This document shows positions 30,531-41,733 of a stretch of 64,000 nucleotides of DNA, piece by piece. Both the position numbers and the translations under genes were made by a program. The notes beneath the pieces are model-generated. The model searched no databases. It saw only the letters and a program-made list of their open reading frames with translations, and was not told where the DNA came from. Every line of letters begins with the position of its first letter. Position 1 is the first letter of the stretch. The stretch covers positions 3,234,001 to 3,298,000 of the forward strand of contig JANCRA010000010.1 of assembly GCA_024362935.1 (NCBI GenBank), written 5' to 3'. Source of the DNA: Setophaga petechia (Eukaryota > Chordata > Aves > Passeriformes > Parulidae).

Positions 30531-33414
30531 ATCTCTTCAAGTCACCATCTTTGTTTGCTTCTTCAAGAACTGCCTCAGTTCTAGAGCAGAGGCTTCTCTC
30601 AGCTTCCCACTGCCTCGCTCCTCCCCAAGCCTGTCCTGAGCCCTCTCCTGCAGCTGCTGCGCTGCCATGGAGCTGCTGTAAAACACAGCAGCTGTGCCAC
30701 ATGCGCTCAGCAGGATTGGAGAAGCTTTCTGGCCTTGCTTCCATTAGCCTGGTGGCTTCTCTGAACACAGCTTGAGTTTTTGAATGCTATGTTTCACCTG
30801 GCACACAAACTGATGCTGCCTTTCTCATGGAGGCTGAACTCCCATGGGCTTTCAAAGCTTGCTGGCCAGCATACAGCCTGGGAAACCACTTAATGCAGCC
30901 ATTTCGGCTTGAAAATGGCCCAGTCTGTGTATCAAAGAAGCTTGTTTAAATGCTGCAACCCACCACAGCGTCCTTCCAGGGCATATCTTTCTCCCCTGCA
31001 CCTCTCTTTATATGACTGCCAAACAGCTCCTTTAACAGTTCTTTTCTCCAGAAGCCTAGCAGCACCATTTTATTTGGGGGGAGAAAAAAAGGGAAATGTT
31101 CTATGATATCATGATCATCATCCTCATCAAGACAATGAGCTGCGAATTAGAATGAGCTGCAAATTAGTTAAATGACATCCACAACTCCTACTGTGGACTT
31201 ATTTCTCAGAGTGCAGCACTGGCTTTACTATCCCTTGAAACTGTAGATGTGCTACAGTGCTTAAAATCAGGTGGATGCAGATGTCATTTGAAGTCAAGCA
31301 CAGCTAAAATCAAAAATAGTTGTGTGGATAATTTTTTGTGGTATGCAAATACAGATGGTGTTGCAGCATTATGTGAGACTCAGGTCAGGAGATGTGCCCA
31401 CTGCCCCTTCACAGCATCCTTCTCCCAGAGAGCAGCCCCAGCCCAGTGCTGCTGTTCCAGAAACACAAAGACAGGGAATGCAGCCTGGCATGAAAGGGGA
31501 AACAAATGCCAGCTTTTCAGTGCTCCATCCCTCTGCCTTTACATCCTTACATATTACTTTTAATTTTAAACCCTCAAAGTTGACTTCTTTTTTTTTTTTT
31601 TTTTTACTTGGATATAAAAGAAGAAAACTCAGTGTGATCCCTGGGGTGGGAAGGGGAAAAGCAACGATGTTGTCCCTACAAAGAAAAACAAGATGCTTCT
31701 GCTGATGATTGTGGAATGTGAGTGGCTGCGACATTCAGATTTCCTCCCAGAGTTTCATGTTCCTCATTCATACAGAGTCACACTATTTCTTTAATAAAAA
31801 GCAAATCCTGACTCTCTGATAAAAACCTGGTTTCAGTTGTGACCAAGGTAAATGCAGACATGGAACAGAAAATAGTGTTGGAGTTCAACTCAGCTGTATG
31901 GCCAAATCACCTGAAAGCAAAGGTCTCACAGTTATTGTAGGCACTTGGAAATGTGTTTGTTAACTTAGAAATGAATAATGAAAATCATCTCCTTTCCTAA
32001 AACGACAGTTATATTTTTGTGTAATAAAGAGCAGATGTCAAAAAGGATTTCAAAGACTCGGTAAAAAAAAAATCTTAGGGAAACTGCACTGCTCTGACTT
32101 TACCAGAGCTGCTCCAGCCCCCCCTAGTAAACATGTGTTGTCACTTTGCTTTAATTTGGGAGCACAGTCCCTGGGAGCTCCGGCATGTCCTGAGCAGGGA
32201 ATCTCTTCCCAGCAGCAGGGAATTTCCTGGAGTGCAGCTGGCAGCAAAGGGCCAGCTCTTCTGAGGGGGAATGGCAGGCCAGATGTGAAGGGAAACTCAT
32301 ACCAAGGAATAAAGCATGAGGCACAGCCAAGGACGTGGGGCAGCACCAGACATGCGTGGGCTCTGGGCAGCCCCAGCTCTGCTTGTCCTCATCCTGCAGA
32401 GACACCAGCCAGGACAGTCCCACGGAGAGCCAAGAGTGGGATCCTCAGCAGATGGAGCACAGCAGCCTTGCTTGGGCTTCAAGGAATGTCCAGTTTACAC
32501 TGCTGAGCAGCCAGCTCATTTCTTAAAGTGTTTAAACCACAGCAATGAGTTCAAGGTTCATGTGCAATTTTATCAGAGCAAAGACTTGCAGCCAACTGTT
32601 TATCTGGTGTCTGGCCTAAGTGCTGATAAAGACTTGGCTGAAGTTTATATAATCTGCCATTAATAAATGTAATTTATTACAGTCTCAGGCAAAGACACAA
32701 CCACTGCTGGCTCCATTAATGGTGCACTCAGCACAGGCCAGGAATTTGGTCTGAACAGAGACATTTCTGTTCATTTCTTGTCCCTAAATGCCTGGGATTT
32801 AGGTCAGGCCCAAGGAAAAAAATGGTGTAAATCTAAAGGCTCCATGTCAGAACTGTCAGGCTTTGCTAATATGAGCTCAGTTACTTTAATACAACCCAAT
32901 AGTGCACTTTATAACCCCAGCACCACGTCTAAAGCAAACTTTGGCTGCAGTAACCACGCTCCAGCCCAGTGACAAGCCCTGAACATGACAAGATGTATGG
33001 CTGAGCTTCACTCTGCTCACCAGGAGCAGCTCTGAGGTGCAGCAGGACAGAGCACAGCTCATAAACACCTTCTGAGGATTGGAGTCATCGAGATCAGACA
33101 CACAGAGAAACTCTCACACCGGGCAGTCCGGGAGCCTGTCTGCTCCTCTGCTCCCCCCTCACCCTTGTCCTTGTGCTCCTCCCTTGCCCAAAGCCCAGCT
33201 CAGGGCCAGGGCCAGCCCCAGCCCCAGCCCCAGCCCCAGAGGTCTGTGGGGAGTACCCCACTGCAAACTCTGCAAGGACAAACATCTGCCAGCTACAAAA
33301 AATAAACATACAGGATTATTGGTTCCAATTAGTGTCTGATCACAACTGAATTAATTCAAGGAAACCAGTTTATTTGGCAAATTCTGGCATATTTAAAACC
33401 AGCATAATATAAAG
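30531..33414. other. Intergenic
   Basis: No convincing gene. Contains an 18-T run (31588-31605), a cagccc-type simple repeat (about 33203-33238) and one weak small-ORF candidate at 32352-32663, described separately. Confidence 0.5.
32352..32663 (+). CDS. Weak candidate: small secreted protein ORF
   Basis: 103 codons starting MRGLWAAPALLVLILQ, which looks like a short signal peptide, followed by a region with four Cys. The stop codon TAA overlaps AATAAA (32662-32667). No homology recognised, no paralogue in the window, and a signal-like start can arise by chance in GC-rich sequence. Could be a processed or orphan gene, or nothing. Confidence 0.18.
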   Translation: MRGLWAAPALLVLILQRHQPGQSHGEPRVGSSADGAQQPCLGFKECPVYTAEQPAHFLKCLNHSNEFKVHVQFYQSKDLQPTVYLVSGLSADKDLAEVYIICH

Positions 33415-33416
33415 GT

Positions 33417-33592
33417 GAGGCCCTGGCACAGGTTGCCCAGAGCAGCCGTGGCTGCCCCTGGATCCCTGGCAGTGCCCAAGACCAGCTTGGATGGGGCCTG
33501 AAGCAGCCTGGGACAGTGGAAGGTGGAAGGGGTAGGACTGGATGGGCTTTAAGGTCCCTTCCAAACCCAAACCATTCTGAGATTCTGTTAAT
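33417..33592 (+). mobile_element. CR1 3'-end fragment
   Basis: The typical CR1 tail: ggttgcccagagcag, then ggatggggcctg, then the tttaaggtcccttccaaacc segment and attctgagattctg. Confidence 0.85.
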
Positions 33593-34137
33593 CTATAATG
33601 CATTGCCTGTAATAGATTTTAAATTTAAATTTACAATTAAGGCAATGTGCACAAACCTGATCCTTATGGAAGCTGTGCATATTTAAAAACCCCCTATATT
33701 TAAAGGTACATACACTTTATAGGTCCAGTTCCTCCTTTGCGAAATTTCATGGCCCTATCTGAAAGCCAAGGGACATTTCTTTTAAAGATCTGCAATGAAT
33801 GAGATCCAGACCTGGGACTGTTTCATAAAGTATCATCCATGCCAAAATCCTCATCCAAATAAAAATTCCAAGAACAATTATGAGGATTCCAAATATCAAA
33901 TACCTAGTTCTGCTTCATTTAAAGCAAAAGACAAAATTATAAATGCATGGATAAATCACTTTAAAAGTATATGTCAAGATATATTAAAAGGCAGACACCT
34001 AAAATAATTTAAAAAATATTACTAAATTAATGATTTTTTGGTTTATCTTTTCAGCATCCAAACAATGCCACTGTGATTTATTGCTAAAGGATCCCAATGC
34101 ATTTACTCATCTTAACCTGGAATTTAATCATTAGAGT

Positions 34138-34335
34138 TTAAACTCTCTGGAACCTGAGCTCCCCTGGCCCAGCTCCAGCTGTTCCCTGGGTGCTGTCCCT
34201 GTCCCAGGGAGCAGAGGTTGGAGCTGCAGCCCCTGGAGCTCTGACCTCAATCTTCCCTTCTCCAGCTGAGCAAACCAAGTGCCCTCAGCTGTTCCTTGTG
34301 TGGTTTCCCATCCAGACCCTCCACCAGCTGACACT
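34138..34335 (-). mobile_element. CR1 fragment
   Basis: Reverse-oriented CR1-like sequence (ccttctccagctgagcaaacc, ccctcagctgttccttgtg). Moderately diverged. Confidence 0.55.
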
Positions 34336-35075
34336 CAGCTCTCAATTTTGCAGGGTCTCCCAGGGGTGCTCTGCTGCCCTTGAGGCACTGAGCGAGGAGC
34401 TCAGGTGCTCACTGTTACCTGGGGCAGGGCAGCACAGCTGCCTTTGGGCACCAATTCAGCTCAAAGCAGAACCTGAGCATATGGCAGCACTGTCACAGTG
34501 ACAGGGCAAAATACAAATATCCATCTTATCCAAGATGCAGTTAAGGCAACCCTCATCACTTGCATTTCACACTTGCAGTGATTCATTGCCCCAGCAATAA
34601 CGGGGCTCTGTCCTGCAGTGGTTACAGCTCTGGGCATGCAGTGAGCAGCCCCCCAGGCACCTCCTGCACAGCCCTGGGCCACTCAGGGCAGGTGTGCTCC
34701 AGGAAGCCACCGAGGTGCTTAACATGCACTAAAATAAGCCTAGAATGCCCAAATATTTTCAGAAATTTGGGTCCCAGTCAGCACATTCTGATGTCCCACT
34801 TGCAAGGTCAGGACCTTTTCTTTCTTTAAGAAGCCACGAGGACACAGAGACACCTCCCAGTGTCAACACAGTGCTGCAGTGGGAACAGGCATGGACAAGT
34901 CCTCAGCACATGGAGAAGCTGCTGGGAGGCCCAGAATATGGAATATTCTAACTCTGCCCCCCAGGATTCTCTTGAAATAAAAGAACATCAAGCCACTCAC
35001 TGTGAAGAATGCTGAAATCAGCTCAAATTGAACACATTGAGAATAAGTGGGGTCTGGGGGATCCAGCACATCATA

Positions 35076-35134
35076 AACTTTGCCCTCAGCTTCTTTGACG
35101 GGGGTTGAGGGGGATTTTGTTTCCCTAATCATCA
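35076..35134 (-). repeat. Short dispersed repeat, copy 1
   Basis: About 60 bp (aactttgccctcagcttctt to tttccctaatcatca) that recurs at 37857-37917 with few changes. Type not recognised. Confidence 0.6.
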
Positions 35135-37432
35135 CAAATACTGAGTACACTGGTACTCCATGGAACATTAGTGCCCTTTTTTACTATAAAACTACTGTAT
35201 TATCAATGTCTTTGGGTAGGTAAAGAAAGGAAGAGCTTTTTGGTTCCATATGCAAATCCCACTGTTCTTTCAGCTAAAAATGAGGCATTAAACAATTTAT
35301 TGGACTATCTTTGAACAACTTAATCAAAAGTGCCAAAGCCAAGAAAGGTCTGGGTGAGATTTCAGCCCTGCTGTCAGCCAGTTTCAGACCAGAGCACAGG
35401 GGCCTGCAGGTCTTACCTTGGGTAAAATGAACCTGTATTTTCCTGTATTTTCCCAGGAAAGTGACAGTCCATAAGACCAGCTGGACACAATTCTCCCAAA
35501 GGTTTACTGTCCTGAACTGAGACATGATTGAGTCCCACTCAGCATGGTCACCACAACATGACTAGCTCAGGGATCTTTGGGATCTCCTGTCCTGTCCACA
35601 ATGTTTTGATTTATGCCAGGTACACTTCTGAAAGCACAGCTCATTTCTGCTTCAGCCCAGATTTAAGTGACTATCCCAGGTTGATTAAAAATACTGTAAT
35701 TAATAGAATTAGACTAGATAAATACTCAGTGTAACTAAATTAATCTCACCCAAAGCATGTAACACACAGTAAAACAAGCATCTAACACAAATGCTGTCTG
35801 AAATCAGAAGGGATGGAAATTGTTTTAATCAGACCTCTCTACCTAGAGAATGTCATCCAGTACACATAACAAAACTCTCAGCTCATTGCAAAATTGGTGG
35901 CTTTCCAAGCAATAAGGATTGTGATACATGGAGACGTGTTACTAGGAAACTTGATTAAATGCTAGGGTTGAAAGAAAATTTTTTGACCTAGTGGGAGTCC
36001 TGGAATTTCTCAGAACATTGCCTATTTGGAGCTGCATTTCAGCCAAAAGCAGCAGGCCAGCCTTCAACATTAAATGGTTCTCCAGAGCACTTACAGCCTC
36101 TACAGTGGAGACAGAAAACCTAATCACATTTTAATTGAGCCACATCAGACTTCCAAATTCAACATGCATTCAAAAGATATTTACTCCAATTACAGCATAA
36201 ACCCACTAGGCCCTTCTGCATAAGCAAGGAACTCAGCAAGGACAGACTGGAGGGTTTAAATGTGACCACACACACAATGTCAGCACTTCATCTGACAGCA
36301 TCCCATGGAGAGGCTCAGGGCACTGCATTTCCCACTCTGAGGTTATGCAACCCCACCAAAGCAGCTGGAATTCCCATCAGCTGCTTGTAAACACTGGTCA
36401 TCTTTCCCACTGCCATGTTTTTTCAGTCTTCCCCGCAGGGAAAGCCTGATGATGGTGAGATTGCCACAGGACCAGAGAGGAGATTTCCTGGAAACAAGCC
36501 TGGCCACACAATTATGTTTCATAATGAAATGGACCAAGAAAGGGCTCATGGAAGGATTTACACAGTAGCCCACTGCTTGTTAAACTAAGCACTTGTGGGT
36601 TGTTCATTGCAGACCACTTAATCTGTTGTAAATGCAACACAATTTTAAACAACTTCATTTTAATACCACATCTCTTACAGCATAACTGTAACTGTTCAAT
36701 AAACCTGCGCTCTGTTATGAGGTGATGCTGATCCAGGACTGCACATTCCTAACAGGATCACCCTAAGAAACTTCTGCCTGATCCTGTCGTAGCCCACAGA
36801 AGGACATTTCTGACTCTCAGCACACAGATCACCCCACAGAGCTCAGGAATAAGGAACACTTTGGTGGGAGCAGGTTTTAAGCGGGTCACTGGAAATTGAA
36901 CATCTGCTTCAACACGATATAACTGAGTCTCTCTAATTCAAAATCAAAGTGGACAAACCAGGAGGAAATCTGTCTGAAACCAGTCCTGTGACTCCTGGCA
37001 GTCACTGTCAGCAGGCCTCCTCCCTGTGGCTCCAGCTGTTTGAAGTGCTGCAGATGGTGATGCTGGGCAGAGCCCCCAGGACTGCTCCACAGGCTCCAAC
37101 ACGGAGCAGCCACAAATTCCCTTTGCATCCCTCTCACACTTTTAACACCTCAAGCAGCACCCAAAGATCTTTTTTCCTTCAGGCTTAAGAGATATAAAGG
37201 CAACAGTGATAATCATTGCTTTAGCTGTATTTATTCCAAGCCTGATTGCACCTAGGGATGATTCTGCACTCTTCTCCTTTTCCTATCACAGGCTCTTCCC
37301 AGATATTTCCATGTTCAGTGCAATACAGAGAGCTCAAGATGCATTTCATGGTAACAGAAGAACCAAAATGGTCTTTTCCTGCCATGTTTCTGTGTGATGT
37401 GAGGTTGGAAAGATGTATTTATTACATGCTGA

Positions 37433-37560
37433 ACCTCATGCACTTCAAGGCCAGGCTGGACAGGGCTTGGAGCACCATGGGACAGTGGAAGGTGTCCCGG
37501 CCCATGGCTCTGAGCTTTGAGGTCCTTCCAATCCAAACCCTTCTGGGATTCTGCAATTTC
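37433..37560 (+). mobile_element. CR1 3'-end fragment
   Basis: Contains aaggccaggctggacaggg and ctttgaggtccttccaatcc, followed by ttctgggattctg. Confidence 0.8.
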
Positions 37561-37856
37561 AAACAGTGTCAAACAGCTCAAAAGCAGAAACACTGCTAAT
37601 ACTGCCCCTCACTTCTCTTGTTGAAGGAAAAGGTGTGGGTTTGTCCAAGACTGAGTCATGCTTACAATTGGTCTGGCAGTGCAGCAACCACAAATCCAAT
37701 TCGGAGTCTGATAATTTTTTTATGAATTTCCCAAACACTTCTATCTCTTATTCTAAGTCTGTTTAAAAAAACCTTTCTGAAGAGGAAAAGTGCAATCCTC
37801 CTCTTAGTGACTAGTGGAACTATGTCCTGTAGGTAGCAGGGGGCTTTAAGACACCC

Positions 37857-37917
37857 AACTTTGCCCTCAGCTTCTTTGACAGGGGTTGAGAGGGAATGTG
37901 TTTCCCTGATCATCATA
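37857..37917 (-). repeat. Short dispersed repeat, copy 2
   Basis: Second copy of the 60-bp repeat at 35076-35134, same orientation; flanking sequence differs. Confidence 0.6.
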
Positions 37918-40900
37918 TGACTAAGTTTAAAGGAAATTTATCATTTGGTTCAAGCAGAGCATTGCTATTTCCTCTATGGAAATACTAAATCATACATTTT
38001 TCTCACACCATATTTTGAAAGGTCTGCATTCTTTATGTCTCAGGCTCAAACATTCCCACAGCTCAAGCTGAATATGAAAGTATTCAACTCTTAAAGTACT
38101 CCTATCTCCAGCAACCCAAAAGACACCCCAATTCTACTTGCAGCCTTGTTCATCCAATATAAATAACTCAGGCTGCTCACTGGAGATTTATTATCTTAAT
38201 ATGCTCATTTCACTGTTGGCCTTGGCAGACACATCCAGGTTTAGAGTGAAAGATAGCAAAACTTGACAAACCTTAAATCCCAGCGTTGCAGAATTCTATT
38301 AGGTAACAGATGGAAAAGATAATTAGCTGACAACTCAACCATCATATGCTTCATTAGGAGCCTCATTCCTCTCCCAGATTTTATCTTCAGGATAATGAAG
38401 GCTATTGTTTGCCTTGAACTGGCAAAAAACAAGGCGAGCTCATGACACCTGAAGAAGGAACAAGCCTGTATTGCTCTCTAAATTGGGTGCTATGCTTGCA
38501 CATTAGGGACTTCCAGCAGTAAACTGGCCTGGAATGCTGGGTTCAGGATTTTTAGTGGCAAAAAGTTTCCTCACCAGCCTCTCTCTGCAAGGAGGAGTTA
38601 ATCCAATCCTTGGTGGCAGGAGAAACCTGTTAAACCATCACCATGCAGTGCAGAACAAAGAGATTTACACATACAGATACTAACAGCAATGGTAGCTTCC
38701 TCTTTCACTCCCGCATAGTTGAACCCAGAGTTTCACTGCTTCTGCTTGTGTTTGTAAAGAAATACTGAGAGATTGTGCATCTTGGTGATCTGCAGCACAG
38801 CTCTGCACTTCATGAGAAAATACTCAAAGCAAATGTAAACATATGGAACAGCTTTTAACACTGAAATGGTTTGGTGAAATGTGTATCTTTTTTATATAGG
38901 TCAAACCAATTTTCCTTTGGAAACCTCTTGCAAAAAACCTTTTTCTAGGATTTGCAGCCTCTCTCTCCCTCCATGAGTTATTTATTGGTAGTTCAAACAT
39001 TCGCCAGCTGTCAGACTCCAGCTCCTCAGCCCCTGACATTTCTCTAGCTCCTGTATAATTTTTGTGATAGTCTACATGACCAGCCATATTTACAGCCCAT
39101 TTCTAAACAGCTCATCATTAATAGTTGCATCTTTTGAAAGCATTGTGCACTGATTTATTCATCTAACAGAAATGACTGCAGCGGAGGAATCCAATTAAAG
39201 CACATGTATCTATATCTATATATCTGGTAAGATACAGGAACTTTTAAAGATAAAATTCCACGCACAGTGTTCTTCCTTTTCTGTATTAAGGCACCAAATT
39301 TATGAAAATATGAAGGAGTGGTGTATTTTCCAATTGTAACTTTACAATGGACACTGAAATGCAGTCAATGCTGCTTATCAGAAATTTCACAGGTGAGCCT
39401 GAGAGCCAGCAGGCTCTACTGCAAACATTCAGCTCTCTGAAGAGACACTGATTTATAAAAAGTCTCTAAAAAATCAGCCTTACCAGAAGCTCAGTTACCA
39501 GTTAACACCTCTAATACTGAAATATTTGGATTAGGACTTACAAGGTAGGTAATGAAATAGAACTTGGGAGTTAGAAAGTGACTTTAACCCCTTATAATGA
39601 CATCTTAAAAGTATTTGGACACAAAACTTGCAACCTCTCTTCAAGGAGTCACCACTGAACTCTCAGAGAAGCTGTTGACAAACCTTGTACTACTCAGCCT
39701 TGAGACTCACTGTAGTTTCAGACACATTTTAAATATGAAAAATACATCTTCTTGTCTTTTCAATAAACTGCTCCAGTCCAACTTTTTGACAGCTAAGATC
39801 CATGTGAAGTGACAAGAAGTCAGTCAGCATTGTTCAACATAATTTTAATCTCCACTGAGGGGAAATTATAGAAACATGTTAACACAGACAGCAAATGTTT
39901 GGGGAAAGACCATATGGCGCTATGATGGGGGTTTAGTTCATAGAAATGTAATCTAGAATTTTATAAAAATTATATGAAAGAATAACAACATCTTTCAGTA
40001 ATGTCAGACAGTATAGAAAAAATAAATCTCACCATTAGTCATACTCTGATGGTCCTTCTAGTAAGAATTTTAAAAGTGCTCTTTAATCCCAGTGTAGCAA
40101 CTCAAGCTTAGTGCAATAGGTCAGAACTGGTTTAAAGCAGGTATTTATAGCAGTTGGGCAATTCCTACAATGGACAAACCTCATGATCTAAACATGAACA
40201 CTAAATGAGGTAAGTATTAGAATTAGAATTAAACATTCCTTAAATAGCTTACACAACAACTCTACTACAAGGAAAATCCTGGTGCTCCCTCACAGGACAG
40301 CTCCAATCTAAACACAACATAAAACCTGTAGTACAAATCAATGAAAGTTATAAAAGCTCTTGCAAAATATACAGTTTAGTAGTACATTTACAACCCACTG
40401 GTACAAACAGTACCTAATGCAAAATATACCAACCTGAACAAAGCCAAACTTCCCAGGTAGTACAACTGAATTTGCTTTGAATACATTATTTTGTTCCCAA
40501 ATCCTCCTAAAAGCTCCATATAAAGTTTTAGCACATTATCTCAATGTAGGAATGTCACTGCATTCTTCAATGAACAAGAACAATGAAGGATTTGCTTACC
40601 AACCATGGTTGCAATTAGAAGTACCATTGATCTCTGAGCAAGTGAAAAACACAGTGCTAGTTGGGGAAAAATAATTTAAATCCATTCCTCACTGTTTTAT
40701 ACATGCCAAGCTGGCAATAATAAGACAGCCTATATCTCTACATAGTTTTTTTCACAGGGTTGCTGGGAACTGTAAGATCAGCTTTCACTGGACTGTAGTT
40801 TCTCTGTCTGTGAGTTACAGTGCACAGAACTCCTGCCTGTCACATGCAGAGCTCATTTGGAACACCAGACTGGTAATGGTGAGTCCTTATGGCTCATTTG

Positions 40901-41490
40901 CATATGGAGCCAAAGGTGTTTCATATTCTATTTCACAAGGTGTTTATGAGCAAGATTTAAGTCACTATCAACAACAGGAATAAAGTGAATTTACAAACAT
41001 TCCTTCTAACTGTCTATGGCTTCAAAGCCATAAACAAACTGCCCTGGCTTTTACAGTATTGCACTTCCCTTTAATGTTAAACTGACAGCTGAAGTCTGCA
41101 CAGAACTTGCTTTATAACAGTATTTAAAATTAAAAAGCAATAAATAAAATGTAGTATTTAAAAAACCCCACAAAACAGTAGCTTTAGTCCATATTCCTCC
41201 CACCTCAGACCATGCTGCACCATCTGAAACAGGTCTGGGACAGTCTTTGGATACCAACTGCATAGTTCTTCCAACATAACAGACCCACCCCCCACCCCAC
41301 ACCCACACTTCTTTAATCAGAGAAGCAAATTAGGCTTTCTACAGCAATATTAGACACAAAGACAGTACCCTTGAGTGCATATCTCAATTAGTTTAAAAGG
41401 ATGTGTTGCCTTAGCTCAAGATAAATTCAGCAGTTAGACAGAGTTACTCTGTATTGCCTCTGGGTTATGTGACCAACATTCAGTGACCTG

Positions 41491-41733
41491 TCACTGCAGG
41501 GACAAGTTGCTGAAGTCCTTGGCAGAGTCTCTGACCATCTGATCCAGGCTGGGACTCCCAAGAGCACAGGCTGGCTGCTGCCTGCCCAGGAGCCCCAGGC
41601 TGTGCAGGTTGAGGATGGAGTCGGCGATGATGCGCGCCGTCCTCTTCTGGTACCCCCCGGACGTCACCATCAGCACGGGCACCCCGCGGCTCCTGGCAGC
41701 CCTGAACACCACCTCGTCCCTCTTCACAATGCC
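41491..41733 (-). CDS. HDAC11: HDAC11 exon 10, catalytic Tyr and C-terminus
   Basis: Encodes GIVKRDEVVF, MVTSGGYQKRTARIIADSI (Tyr301) and a C-terminal end reading ...VRDSAKDFSNLSLQ, then TGA at 41493-41491. Confidence 0.97.
   Translation of the reverse strand, partial: GIVKRDEVVFRAARSRGVPVLMVTSGGYQKRTARIIADSILNLHSLGLLGRQQPACALGSPSLDQMVRDSAKDFSNLSLQ

Larger units (their letters stand above)
35135..41490. other. Intergenic, AT-rich, with presumed HDAC11 3' UTR at the right
   Basis: No coding exons seen apart from the repeats listed. The HDAC11 3' UTR must start at 41490 and run left. Minus-strand ATTAAA-type signals occur near 40085 and 39845, but the true end is not clear. Confidence 0.5.

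Noticed and set aside
41281..41306. C-rich tract ccaccccccaccccac as a possible G-quadruplex on the minus strand
   Set aside because: Short simple-sequence tract in the presumed HDAC11 3' UTR; runs are too irregular to call.
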